This document shows positions 10,887-22,722 of a stretch of DNA of 64,000 bases, piece after piece. Numbering within the stretch: position 1 is the stretch's first letter; every line of letters starts with the position of its first letter. Made by a program: the position numbers and the translations under genes. The notes under the pieces are model-generated. The model saw only the letters and a program-made list of their open reading frames with translations, searched no databases and had not been told where the DNA came from. The DNA lies in the NCBI GenBank assembly GCA_036346275.1, contig CM070713.1, forward strand, positions 62,367,567-62,431,566. Direction: 5' to 3'. This DNA is from Otatea glauca. Taxonomy: Eukaryota; Streptophyta; Magnoliopsida; Poales; Poaceae.

Positions 10887-11619
10887 AATCTGTGAGCTAA
10901 ATTAAGAATGTATGTACCGCTTTCCAAAATTCTACACAAAGAAAATGGAATCTGTGAGCTAAATTGAGAATGTATGTACCGTACATACTGCACATCAAGA
11001 TCCATTTCTTAGGCAACTATGAATCATGCTGTGACCAAATTTTTTACGATTTTTTACACGTGGGTTGATGGTTGAGAACGGACCACCACCAACTCGTAAT
11101 TACACGGCGGGAATCTGGCAGGCTGTCGGAGCAGATCGAAGGGGAGGGGAATCCGGATCGGGAGGGGGGGAGGGCTGAGCGAACAGCAGATCGGCATCGG
11201 AGGGAAATCCGGATCGGGAGGGGCGGGCGGAGCGAACAGGGAGGAGGGATGGCGGTGTTTTTTTCCGATCGCCTAGGGGGAGGGGAATTCGGATCAGGTG
11301 GGGGGCACGGGCTGAGCGAACAGAAGGAAGGATGAGCGAGAAGGAAAGGCTGAGCGAACAAAAGGAAAGGGGGTGGGAGGTGAGCTGAGCGAATAGAATG
11401 AAAGGGAGGGTTATGGAGATCGAACCGCTGCCACTAAGTCGTAATTAGAAATAGTAGAGAATAGGTCAGTAATGTCTCTATCAAGGTTAATAAGGATTTT
11501 TCACTAAATATAAGAAAGGAAAGTAATGTAGCAAATAAAAGCATTAATATTTTATCATTTAAAGTGCAACAGTACATAAGGAAAGCACTAATGATACCAA
11601 CTAATATTATCGGTTTTCT

Positions 11620-11900
11620 CCTAAGGGTATATACAATGATGTGATGTCAGTTGTCTGTATGCTTTACCACGTAAGATTTTTGCTGATATGGAAGAGAGAG
11701 AATGAGGAGAGAATATAGCTTGTCTCTTCGTGGGGAGACAAAAATATAGATAGCATACAACACCATTACGTGAGTTATTATCTATAATGAATACTTTTTA
11801 ATACTATAATTAAAATATTGTAGAATCTCATAAAGACAACCTTAAGATGACATCTACTGTAGAAGTTGTATTTAGTTTTATCTTTAGGTAACATGGAGAG
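11620..11900. repeat. Probable MITE
   Basis: An AT-rich ~280-bp segment between the two Helitrons starts AAGGGTATATACAATGATG and contains CTTTACCACGTAAGATTTTT and GCTGATATGGAAGAGAGAGA. A related sequence, partly in reverse order of blocks, lies at about 47715-47965 (GACAACAT, TTACGTAGGATTTTGTTGAT). Such sequences are common grass MITEs. Ends and target duplication are not clear. Confidence 0.4.
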
Positions 11901-11930
11901 GTATATAGAAAAGAGTCATCTCTACTATTA

Positions 11931-12929
11931 TCTCTACTACTTCTAATTACGACTTGGTGGCAGCGGTCCGTTCTCCATACCCTTTCTTTCTTTCTATTCG
12001 CTCAGCCCGCCCCCGCCCCCTTTCCTTTTGTTCGCTCAGCCTTTCCTTCTGGCTCAACCTTTCCTTCTGTTCGCTCAGCCTTTCCTTCTATTCGCTCAGC
12101 CCGCCCCCACCCGATCCAGATTCCTTCTATTCCCTCTATTTTATGGAAATATTATTGATCACATCTCCTTAAAATGGTAGGATTTTATTCATATCTCTTA
12201 TAAATGAAAGAGTTTCATCATCATATCCTTCTTGGATGGAATGACATACTCACCATATTCCATAACATGGAAATCCTATTTCATTGTATCTCATTCGGAT
12301 GAAAATGCAGAGATTAAAAGGCAAGAATTGCATAATCAAATCACGTGCCAATCCCGGAGATCACAAGGCACCGTATCATAGAGGCTGACCACTCACACGC
12401 CTGGCTGCCCTCTCCTTCACCTATAAAAGGTCACCTTCATTTTCATCATAGAGGACATTCGAAGAGACGGAGGAAGAGACAGAGGAGAGGAAGGCTCATA
12501 CACACATAGGAGAAAGAGAGAAAAGAAACAATACAAAAGATTCAAAGGGGGCGCAAGAAACGATATGGAAGGAGGCTATGATCATGGCTCCTCCTCTCTT
12601 TTTTTAAGATAATTAAAGTTGAGATTAAATTATGAGGATAGAAAACAAAGTTTAAAGTTACAAGGTGCAGAAGACTGCAATCGAGACAAAAGGGGAGGAG
12701 AAAAAAAAGACCAAATTTTTTTAAGTTGTCGTTGTACTATCATGTTGAGGCTTTTTAAAATTATAATAGCATGAATGATTAACTGATAATTTGAAGCACT
12801 CTTAAGTAGCTAATAAGTTTGCTTCATACATGTCTTTCTCATTAATCAACTTGGCTGATGCTTTGAAAAACTTTTCTTAATAAGGTTGTGTTTGAGAATT
12901 TTCGTAACATCGTACGGGCACTTAACTAG
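11931..12929 (+). mobile_element. Non-autonomous Helitron B
   Basis: It starts TCTCTACTACTTCTAATTAC directly after an A (11930) and ends GGGCACTTAACTAG directly before a T (12930). This is the A-to-T insertion expected of Helitrons, with the TC...CTAG termini known from maize. Length is 999 bp. A CGTAACATCGTACGGG sequence near the 3' end is a weakened version of the usual terminal hairpin. The 5' 180 bases are the inverted counterpart of Helitron A's 5' end, with repeated TTCGCTCAGCC motifs. A CTATAAAAGG TATA-like site at 12421 suggests a captured promoter. No protein is encoded. Confidence 0.8.
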
Positions 12930-13191
12930 TATATGCTTTAATGATTCCACGGAGGTTCCAAATTTGTTTTCTTTCTCAAGATTCCATGAAAATTGAAAGT
13001 TAGTTTGGTTGAAAAATAAATGCAATGCAAAGCAAAACTATCACATCATCATGCTTTTTATCTCTCTAGTTTTTTTATGCAACAGTGGACTCGTCTAGAC
13101 CGAAAATTCATGCTCAATGGTAAATACATGTCAGCATAAAACGGTAAAAAGAAGAAAAATGCTGAGTGGTTATTTATACTTTTCAAACTTG

Positions 13192-13431
13192 TACTCCCTC
13201 TAGTGACAAATGCATGTCGTTTTAGACATCGACACATTCTTCAAAACACATTGCAATATATTTATAAACTCCAATAAAATTATAATATTATGAAAGTACC
13301 TTTTGAGATAAATATACATATATTATTTGATATATCCAATTTAAATATTTGTAAAGATATTGATAATCAAAGTTTCAAAAGTTTAACTGTATCTACGTTC
13401 AAAACGACATGTATTTGTGACCAGAGGAAGC
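13192..13431. repeat. Stowaway-type MITE
   Basis: Bounded by TACTCCCTCTAGTGACAAAT on the left and GACATGTATTTGTGACCAGA near the right, the complementary ends typical of the grass Stowaway family. The AT-rich centre is also typical, and the TA dinucleotide at the left end fits the target preference. Related copies occur at 55172-55432 and, truncated, at 63432-63655. Confidence 0.75.
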
Positions 13432-13540
13432 ACCACATAAAATGGCGGGTTATTTTCGTTGTGCTTCGCACATCATAACTTTTCGGTTCAGATTAAAAAA
13501 TAACACAACATAAACACTGTCCATTCTCTGTACCAAATCA

Positions 13541-13864
13541 GTGGATAGTCTTGTATATATTTACTTATGATTTGGGGGAATTAACGAAGGAAAGAAAGAA
13601 GCATGCATTAAATTCCATTTCAAGCTTTCTTAATTTAGATATGAGCTCATAACTCATGGTAGAAAGCCATGACATACAATTCCATTACTAACCTCCTAGA
13701 TGGATGGCTAGGATTTAATCGGTGGATAATCTTGTACTCATGATATGCAGGAATTTACGAAGGAAAGAAAGAAGTATGTATTACGTTCCATTTCAAACTT
13801 TCTCAATTTAAATATGACCCCATAACTCACGGTAGAAAGCCATGCCATACAATTCCATTACTAA
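13541..13864 (+). repeat. Tandem pair of ~175-bp direct repeats
   Basis: The block AACGAAGGAAAGAAAGAAG ... CCATTTCAA ... GGTAGAAAGCCATG ... ACAATTCCATTACTAA occurs at about 13541-13690 and again at about 13722-13864, about 85-90 percent alike by eye. The pair lies immediately upstream of the broken LRR copy and may belong to the same duplicated segment. It has no coding capacity. Confidence 0.75.
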
Positions 13865-13997
13865 GGATTTAACATTTGTCTTACCTCATAATAGGTAATT
13901 TGTGCACCTTAAAAAGCTCACAAATACAAATACACACCAACTACCAAGCCCAAGTGAATTCCTCGCGGCAATCCAGTACCTTTGATTTCACATGGCT

Positions 13998-14240
13998 CGT
14001 CTCCCCGCCCCTCCTTTTTCCTCCATCTATCCGAGAATGGCCTACACTAGTACACTACTCGCGTCCTACTAGCAATGCACCTCCTCATGCTCGTTGTCCA
14101 ACACGCGGCAGCCATGTCCGCGCCAAAGGCCACCTTCCCGGACGACAGGGCCGCGCTGGCGTCGCTGAAATCAGCCGTAGACGCGGCCACCGTCCCGGCC
14201 TACTCCGGCCTCGCGTCGTGGGACTTCGCCCTAGACCCCT
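13998..14240 (+). pseudogene. Broken 5' copy of the LRR gene
   Basis: This segment aligns with 4850-5090 of the LRR gene: the end of the 5' UTR, the start region (CCGAGAATGGC), the signal peptide, and the cap up to the Asp-Pro of SWDFALDP. Identity is high, for example GCCGCGCTGGCGTCGCTGAA in both. At 14240 the match stops, where the parent continues into CGCCGCCTTCCCC. The N terminus is also broken: two extra bases after the ATG region lead to a stop (CCTACTAG) that is out of frame in the parent. Only about 70 of 425 codons are represented. It is a partial duplication, not a gene. Confidence 0.85.
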
Positions 14241-15199
14241 AAGTCTGTTAACCAGAAAATTTTGTTTGTCGCAATGCCTCTCACTTTTCTTCCTTTATTC
14301 CTTCATTTATATAGTAAAGCTAGATTACAAATTAACTCAACAAACTAACCAACTAAATCTTATCCTCCTGAACTAATCAAACAAACCAAATATGAGATAA
14401 GCTCTAAATAGCTAACTAATGCAACTCTATCTCTTAATCTTGTCAAGATTATATCTAACATTTTCCTTCTTAATCTTGACACACCGACACTTACTTATTG
14501 AGTCAATCGATCTCAACTAGGATTTGGCTAACACATACTTGATATTGGATAGAGAACACATCTCCTTAACATCCAGATTCATCTTCAACAGACTCAACTC
14601 TGCCGGACTTTACTATGGACGGTGAATGCATCTCCTCAACGTCTCGGACACATCTCCCACGAGTTAACTTAGAACGGAGAACACTTCTCCTAAACGTCTC
14701 GAACTCGACTCACGATGAACTAGACTCAGCTTGTTGGCTGGTCGAAGACCAGTGGTCGGACCTCGAGTGGTCTGGACTTTTGACTGATCGAAGACCAGTG
14801 GTCGAGTGACTCGAGTAGAGTGAGAATCGAGAAGTATCGAGTAGGGATGCTGCTAAGACGAGCGGCGGGTTAGTTCGATTACTGCCAAGTTCTGGTTTGG
14901 TCGAGTAATGCCCCGTCGGCTTGTGGTCGAGTGACTCGAGCAGAGTGAGAATCGATAATTATCGAGTATGGTTACTCGATGCTCGATATCGACTCATCAA
15001 CTCGATTTTGAGCAAAGTGGGCAATGCTATGTGATGTGTTTTCTTGTTTTTAATGGTTGCAGGATGACGGTTCTAGGTCATGGAGAGATGAAGGACGATC
15101 GGGACTAGGCGAGGTGCGCCGGAGATTCAAACGGTCGAGGATCGCCGAAAGATGATCAGAGACAGAGTCGCTGCGAACCCAGAAGACAAGGAATGGATG
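14241..15199. other. Spacer with local direct repeats
   Basis: No gene is found. At 14735-14975 the blocks TCGAAGACCAGTGGTCG and GAGTGACTCGAGTAGAGTGA each occur twice, and the second recurs as GAGTGACTCGAGCAGAGTGA. The part from about 14990 to 15199 reads like the untranslated border of a retrotransposon next to the LTR that follows, but no ORF supports this. Confidence 0.4.
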
Positions 15200-16250
15200 A
15201 GATGCTAGCTAGTGACGAATACTAATAACAGGGGTACCCCAACAGCCCAAGGTGACCAACCAGCGGCCTCAAGCACAGCTCAAGCCCAACAGGCCGTTTC
15301 CAGCCCACTACCGACCTAAGTACCTGCAAAGCCACACGGGACTTCCTTTCCCGACCAACCAAGGGAAGTGTCTCCGACCGAGCCAAGCTCCCGACCTCCT
15401 CAGCGAGACGGCCCCCCGGCTCCGACCAAACAGGGCTCCCGACCCTCGCAGTAGGTCGGAATCCCCTGACTCCGATCGTGCCAAGATCACTCCTGCCGAG
15501 GGTCACGTGTCGCAGCCTCTACCAAACGACCGCCACGTACCCCACGAACGGGGTCAATCAAAGTGACTATACAAGGGCAGGCGGCTCCTTCCCGTAAGGT
15601 TTAAATGATCGACCAAGTCACGCCCCGATCCCATCGATCGGTCACATACAAGACGAAGACACGCTCTCCCGAGGTAGCGCCCGTCGCCAGCGCAGCGACG
15701 TCAACACCCGTAAGGTTCGCAGAGGGCAGGTACGCCGTTTCCCGGAGAAATACCTAACCGCCCTGACCAGCTAAGCTACCGACCCAGCATGGGCAAGACC
15801 GAGCGTTGATCAGTCAACAGAACGAAGGACCGAAGCTCCTAGTGTAGGTCGTCTTGTCCTCTCCCAATTCCCGATGTAACCTGCCCCTTTCTTTCGTATA
15901 AAAGGAGGCAGGAGCTCCCGTAGAAAAGAGGAGGGCGAAGAAGAGAGAGAGCGCCATCGAACCCATCCGACTAAGTCATTGGCACTCTTGCTTGAAAACC
16001 TTGTGCAGTCATCTGTGCATAATAGAATACAGCGCCACCACACGAACTGGAGTAGGGATCTTCTGCCCGAACCAGTATACATCTTGGACATTTGAGTCTA
16101 ACCATTCAGGGAGAGGAACGCGCGATCCCTTAGACTTACAAATTTACTTGCCGGTGCTCGAAACGCTGACAGCTAGGAACTGCTCGGATCAAGTAGGGTT
16201 GTCGGATCACGGTCTAGGTGATAGAGTAGTGGGTCTAGTTAGTATACCTT
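15200..16250 (+). mobile_element. Ty3/gypsy-type LTR, probably solo
   Basis: The start, near 15228, has AACAGGGGTACCCCAACAG, a typical opening of grass gypsy LTRs. A TATA box (CGTATAAAAGG, 15896-15906) and a purine-rich start region follow. The end has AATAGAATACAGCG, then GTAGGGATCTTCTGCCCGAA, resembling the known gypsy R-U5 segment. No gag or pol is adjacent, so it is probably a solo LTR or a fragment. Exact ends and target duplication were not found. Confidence 0.55.
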
Positions 16251-16259
16251 GAAAACTCG

Positions 16260-18889
16260 GTGTGCTTGTTGGGTTTCGGGTTAGCCAATGTAAGGCTGTG
16301 TGTGGGAGTCATCCTAACCTTTGATGGTGGTCCTTAGGGTAGAAGGAACTCATCCAAGGGAAGAGGGTGACTCAAGAGTAGTATAAATAGAGGGAGAGGG
16401 GTAGCCTTCCTCCTATTTAAGGTTTTAAAGGTTTTGGCTCCTTTGAGCTTTTTGCCAACTTTATTGTGAGGTTTTGTAGACCTTATTTCAAAAAATACAA
16501 AACACTTTTTATCATGCTTGAATTTATATTACGCATTAAATTCAGCAACTTACTTTTAAACATTTAAATTCCGCACTTACATTCTTGCAATCTACTTATA
16601 CGCAATTTGGATTTGTCTCCCCTCCTTCTACTTGCTATTGCTTCTTATTTCGAAGGATTGTTGCGCTTTTATTGCAAGAAATCGATCTTGTGTTCTTGAG
16701 TGATTCATTCTTGTATATCGTGTTTGCGGAGATTTTAACTTGAGTTCTTGCTTGCTGTGATAAGTGGGAAGTTGTCCAAGATCATCTTGATCATCAAAAC
16801 CCTATGAGCAAGTCTAAGATCAAGTTATTGTGTTTTTTCTAAACTTGGTGTGTTTTCCTTCCTAGGTAAAAAGATCAGAACTTTGTCGTCAATCTTTGTG
16901 ATTGAAGGTTGGAATAAGTTTCTGACATCCTTGAGATCACATCTACCAAGTTTTATAAGTTTTTGTCCAACCGATCAAAAGATTCCTCAAGATTTGCTTT
17001 TGAGTCGTGCTGTTTTCAGACTCTGTTCTTGCTGCTGTTCTTGAGTCCGGTGCTACCGGTCTCCCTGCGGTAGCACCACCCATACAGAGCAATTACTCCT
17101 TCCCATTTGCTCCTTTTGATTGATTTGTTTGTGGGCTTGGTTGAATCATTTTTTAGTGGAGGAAATTTCAGATTTAGGATCATTCACCCCCCTCTGATCG
17201 TCATTTCGTTCCTTCTCTTGGACACTTATTGCATATTCTTGAGCTCTTGTTTGCTTTTCCTTTACTCTAGTGCATTCAATTCACGTTTTGTGAGTAGTTG
17301 AGAGAGAAATCAAGTCTGAGCATTAAATTGAGCCATTTAGACACTTGATACACCTCAAACGATCGTCAAAGTTCATTACTCTTGGAGGTTGCCGCCTCCT
17401 AGACGGCTTGGAGGCGAAGGAACCAATGACTTTCTCAAAGGAGCTTGTGAGAAAGCCCAGTTGATTGTGAAGGCCGGAGTTCGCCTACCTGGAGTGGGGA
17501 AGAACTATCAAGTGATCGAGGGATTCTCGTGTGATTGGAGCCGGGTTGAAGTGATCAAGCTTCCTCAATGTGGATTAGGGGAGACCGGCAAGTCTCCGAG
17601 ACCACGGGATAAATTCTTGTGTCACTCTCACTCTTGTGGTTTGATTCTCTCCTATTTGTGTGCAATTTATATTTCTAACTATTTAGTACTTTGATCTTGT
17701 GTCTAGGTTTGTATTATTGCTTAAATTAGTTTGTCGGTGCACTTAGTAAGACTTAGAACATTTAGGCCTTAATTGTCAAAAATTGTAATTCTTAAGTATA
17801 ATTCTATTTGTTGCAATTAGAGCTGAAGAATTTTAAAACCTCCTATTCCTCCCTCTTGTCGGTTATCCTTGATCCTACAGTACTGCTGGAGTTCGGTAGT
17901 ACCGACCTTACTAAGCGTACTCCTTTTCCAGAGAGCACCTGTTTCTGGGCTAATTTGGCTTCGGCACTACCAGTCTCATGATCGGTACAATCGGGGTGTG
18001 GTAGTACCGCATTCTAGTTGGCGATAGTGTTGGATTTTATATTGTAATGGCTAGTATCGATGCATTTAATGCACTATTTTGACCATTGGTCTGGGTTGAC
18101 ACTACTGCATTTTACATGCCGGTAGTGCCGAAATGCTGAATTTTTCATGATCTTTTCCCAATTGTTAGAATAGTGGGTAAGGGCTATAAATACCCCCACA
18201 CCTGCAGTAAGGGTACCTCTTGGGCATTTATTGAATATTAATTGAGCCCTTGACAGCTTTCACTTATCTCCTGAGCATTCAATTCTCATTTTGAGAGAGA
18301 TAGGTGCATTCAAGCATAGAATTCATTGTTGAGCCTCTTAGACACTTGATCATCCTCAAGCAAGCGTCATCACTCTATTCTCTTGGAGGTTGTCGCCTCC
18401 TAGACGGCTTAGAGGCGTGAACATCGATGATCTTCTCAAGAAAGCTTGTGAGGAGACTCGGTGGATTGTGAAGGTTGGAGCTCGTCTCCCGGAGAGGGGA
18501 AGAGCTACCACTTGTGATTGAGGGAGGCTCATTTGCGCAAGGAAGCGGCTTGATTTGTTCAAGCTTCCGCAACGTGGATTAGGTGAGACCGGCAAGTCTC
18601 CGAGACCACAGGATAAAATTCTTGTATCCATCTTTTGTGGATTGCTTTCTTGTATTTAAATTTGAGTAATTTACTTTCCTAGTGTACTTAGTGTTTTCTC
18701 ATCTACCTAGGATTGATAATTTGCTTAGACATAGCTTGTTGGTGCACTTAGAAAAACCTAGACGATTTAGGCTTTGATTGTTAAAAATCTTAATTATAGT
18801 TTTGCTTGATCATTTATTGCAATTAGAGTCAAAAGTATTTTAAAAATCTCCTATTCACCCCCTCTAGTCATTTATCCTTGATCCTACAC
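16260..18889 (+). mobile_element. Two diverged LTR-like units in tandem
   Basis: Two units each end in TTGATCCTACA (17879 and 18889), preceded by TTTTAAAA and CCTATTC.CCC. Both share a ~280-bp block (about 17370-17690 and 18375-18650) containing GCCTCCTAGACGGCTT, GATTGTGAAGG, GGAGACCGGCAAGTCTCCGAGACCAC-type sequence and GATAAA. A TATA box (GTATAAATAG) lies at 16381. Both carry GGTAGTACCG/GGTGCTACCGG quasi-palindromes. They look like LTRs of one retrotransposon family, but no coding region separates them. The second abuts the copia RT at 18890. Confidence 0.55.
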
Positions 18890-21330
18890 TAAGATGATAC
18901 AAAATCCATTCTGTGATTTCTTTATGAACACACATGGACAGTTGGAGTACCCTTCTCATCGGTTGTACCATATCATCCCCGACTGTTTTAATCCGTATAG
19001 CGATCTCTACAGTTTGACACTATACATGTTGCGATTTCATTTATTAGGATCCGGAATTTTGACTCCTTCAGAGACCCTCATATAAATATCTATATCCAGT
19101 GACCCATATAAATATGCAGTCACTACATCCATCAACTGCATTAATAAGTTTAAGCTAGCTGCCATTGATATCAAGTATTAGAACTTTATTCCATTCATTA
19201 CAGGAGAGTAAATTCCATTGTAATGGATATCGGGTCTCTGCATGAACATTTGTGCTACAAGCCTCGCTTTATATCTCACCACTTGGTTATTTTCATTTCT
19301 CTTACAGATGAGAAACCAGTTTGATCCTACAGGGACCACTTTATGAGGTGTCCGATCGACAGGACCAAATACTTTCCTCTTATTAAGCAGTGCAATTATT
19401 CCTCAATTGCTTCTTTCCATTTGATCCTATCTGATTATTTCTGACACTCTGCCATGAACTTTGGTTATGGATCCAGATCAAGCAATTTTGAAGCAAAATA
19501 TATGTCAAAAATTTTAGTCTTTTTCTTATACAACTCTCCTGAATCACTTCAGAGCTATCTCTTTATAATTTCTTCTAGCTCTTCGTGATTTCCCACAACG
19601 ATGGAGTCTAGGTGTTTAAACTTCCTAGCGTTAGATTGTGCACACAAAAACTCGCTAGGGTTATCATCTTTAGGATGACTCTCTTTGGGAGGTTACCATC
19701 TCTAGGATGGCTCACTTCAGGGATTTTCTCAATATCAAGTTGAGCTTCTTCAATTGTCTCAGATAGTGTTCTCACTTGTTCGGTTTTCTGTTTCTACAGA
19801 TGTCTGCGCAGAATTGAGTCACGTGCACCTGGAGGCCTCCCCATCTTCTTATCATGAGGGGTAAGAGTGGGATCAATATCCTTCTGGGGTATTTCCACTC
19901 TTTTCAGATGCGTTTACTGTAGGTAAATGAGATCTTATCACTCTCTTATGATCAGTGAAATATTGGCAGATTATTAGCTATTTATGGCAAACTTATTCTC
20001 CTTCTAACTTCAAGTCAGATTATTTAGTGCATGGGTCCAAGGACTGAATGCTAGTGACATTTTAATCTATTTTTCAGTATTCTTTAATGTGGTACTTATC
20101 TCCCTTTAATGCCAGAAAATTATCCTCATATAATCAGCATACCGAGCCGTGTACAAATCCCGTGTCAGAGGCTCTAGGTATTTAATAATTGACGGATATT
20201 CATAACCTACATAGATTCCCAACTTTCGGTGAGGTTTATGCTTGTACGCTGTTGTGTTGAGATTGGTACGCATACAACACAGCCAAATTTTTGTAGATGG
20301 GAAATACTTGCTTCTTTCCCACGCACTATCTGCAAAAGGGGTGATTTCATAGTATACAATTGGTTTGAGTTGAATTAATATAGCAGCGTGCAGCATTGGT
20401 GGCCCCAACAGATGGTGGGTAACCTACAATTCTGCAAGAGTGGTCTAGCAATAAGTTTTATTCTCTTAATTAATGACTCTGCAGGGCTATTTGTGTATGG
20501 ACATTAGGTACTGAATGCTACACATTAATGCCCAGAGCCATACTATAATCATTAAATGCTTTTAAGGTGAACTCATCATTATTGTCCATTTGAATTGACT
20601 TGATCCTTTTTTCTAAAAATGAGGCTCTTAATTTAATAATTTGAGCAATTAATTTAGCAAAAATATGGTTCCTGATAGATAAGAGACACACATCGGATCA
20701 TCTAATAGAAACATCTATCAGTACCATAAAATATCTGAAGGGGCGATAGGGGCTGAATAAGTCCATAAATATCACTTTGAATTCTCTCCAGGAAATTCAG
20801 TGATTCTTTCCTAATTTTTAGATAAGAGGGCCTAATTAAGAGCTTCCCTTTAGTACAAGTAGGGCATAAGAAGTCTTCTGGTGTAGGGAAGTCTATTTTT
20901 TTGTTATGGCCAGCAAAATTATTGATGATTTTCCTTATCATATTCAACTCAGGATGGCCCAGTCAATCATGCCAGATCTTAAATATTTCTGGGTTTTTAA
21001 GCATTGTTTCCGTCGCAACACAAACTTAAGGTTTTATATGTGTATAGTATAACCCAGAGGAGAAGGAAGTTTTTCAACCACATGTATATTACACCCGTTA
21101 AACTTGCTGAATAGGTATTCTATACCAAACTCATTTTTTATTTTTATATGAAAACCATTCAAACAAATTTCTTTAAAACTTAGTGGAGTACGACTAGACT
21201 CAGGGTATAATAGGGCATTCTCTATTATTATACGAGTACCCATAGGGAACACTATGATGGCTCTTCCAGTGCTAACTATGAGAGCATCGCTTCTGGTGAT
21301 GGTCATAATTTTTTCAGTTTTCTTAGTCAA
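18890..21330 (-). pseudogene. copia pol fragment (integrase and RT) of remnant B
   Basis: Read on the minus strand from high to low coordinates: 21034-21330 is the protease/pre-integrase region (FPMGTRIIIENALLYPESS). 20702-20947 is the pre-integrase knuckle and integrase start (FLCPTCTKGKLLIRPSYLK, then ERIQSDIYG). 20106-20408 is the integrase C-terminal part (KPHRKLGIYVGYEYPSIIKY). 19200-19480 is reverse transcriptase with KRKVFGPV and VVRYKARLVAQ. 19030-19140 has LMQLMDVVTAYLYGS. 18895-18990 has CPCVFIKKSQNGFCII and stops at the junction. Frames change several times. Confidence 0.75.
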
Positions 21331-21879
21331 AGTTTGAAAATATTTAGTCTCCCTAAAAATTGAATTTGTGGTGCAACTGTCTGCAAGACAATTTCTTCCT
21401 CCACCATTAGATTATATATACTTTGTTCTATATTAGAAGTATGATTTATTAATCAAGCAATTGTTGCAGCTGGAACATAATGCAAAATATAGAACAAACA
21501 TAGCACACTAAATTAATCAAATATCCTGAAAAATAACAAATTATTTAAATGATAATCGCTCAACAGTAGCGTAGACCAATGTTCATTCATAAACTAAGAC
21601 TAAACTGATAGAGAAGACTCTTAAGAAGACTCATTAGGAAAATGTGACAACAACTAGCAAAGTGAAGGAATATTTAGGAGACTAATTCATGTCTCCATAT
21701 GAGTAATGGGTATCCTTCTGGAACTCCTCGAGCTTAACAAGATTAAGAACCATATCATCACACTTCTCAACGCTTGCGTCAACAACAGGCTAAATAGTGA
21801 ACTGTGCCTCAATCTTATTTCTCTGATTCTTCTGGAATATCCCAGTGGATCGTATGTAAAGTTCCACCAAATGCTTTGG

Positions 21880-22722
21880 GGTGCGGCAAGTGCATGACCA
21901 ATGGCCAGAGCATCCACACTTAAAGCATGGCTATGGAGGGTTTGCAGCCTTATTGACTGGGCCTTGCTTCTGGAAGCAACCTGATCCCTTTTCTTTTACT
22001 TTCCACTGGGGTTTACCTCTTCCCTTCTAATTTTTGTCATGCTTCCATTTATCCCCTATATGTATTTGGCCTTTTTCGCGGTCTCGACTATTGCTAGTCT
22101 GCTGAGCGTTTGCATGTACTTCAGGCGTTAAATGACACCCATTAGGAAGAACGTGATGATTCTTCATCAGGAGTTCATCGTGCTTTTCTGCTTCTAGCAG
22201 AATGCATACAAGCTCATAGTACTTCTAGTACTTAGTATGAAGGTATTGTTGCTACAATATCCTCATATTGGGGTGGAAGGTGCACAATGTCTTGTCGATC
22301 ATTTCGGTATCATTATTTTTTGGTTACATAATGTCAGTTTAGTGACAAGCTTATGCATGCCAGAGTTGTATGTTGCCACAGACTTGAATCCTAGAAGCGT
22401 AGGAGAGTCCATTCATATTGTGCTTTTGGCAACATGACAATCTTTACTGGTTATATCGTTCCTTCAGTGAATTCCATAGTGTCAGTAGGTCCTCCTCCAT
22501 TAAATATTCGACCTTCAGGTCTGCATGGAGATTGTGTCTTAGGAAGTGTAAAGTCACACACTTAGCGGCTTTAGGAAGAGTAGGGGTACCAGTTTCAGGC
22601 TGAGAAATAGCAGCTTCAAGCGATCGAGATGTTATGTTGATCTTAGGATCCTTTGCCCAGATGGGGTAGTTGCTATCATTTAGGGCGAGCTCAGTAAATT
22701 CTCTCTTAGCGATGTCTGACAT
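21880..22722 (-). pseudogene. copia gag of remnant B with intact zinc knuckle
   Basis: It starts MSDIAKREFTELALNDSNYP at 22722 and stays open for about 90 residues of capsid (LPKAAKCVTLHFLRHNLHAD). It then decays, with stops. The nucleic-acid-binding knuckle at 21927-21886 reads CFKCGCSGHWSCTC, a complete CX2CX4HX4C, in contrast to the damaged one in remnant A. Gag would package the element RNA; this copy cannot be translated through. Confidence 0.75.

Larger units (their letters stand above)
9152..11460 (-). mobile_element. Non-autonomous Helitron A with captured exons
   Basis: On the minus strand the element starts TCTCTACTATTTCTAATTAC at 11460 and ends GCATTGAACTAG at 9152, followed by T. 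A CGTAGCAACGCAC sequence lies just inside the 3' end, as in the hairpins of grass Helitrons. The first ~200 bases of the 5' end match the plus-strand Helitron B at 11931. The base before the 5' end is T rather than the expected A, so the target site has mutated or the boundary is a base off. It has no Rep/helicase gene. Inside are a mitochondrial-carrier exon and two unassigned exon-like stretches, all on the opposite strand. Confidence 0.7.
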
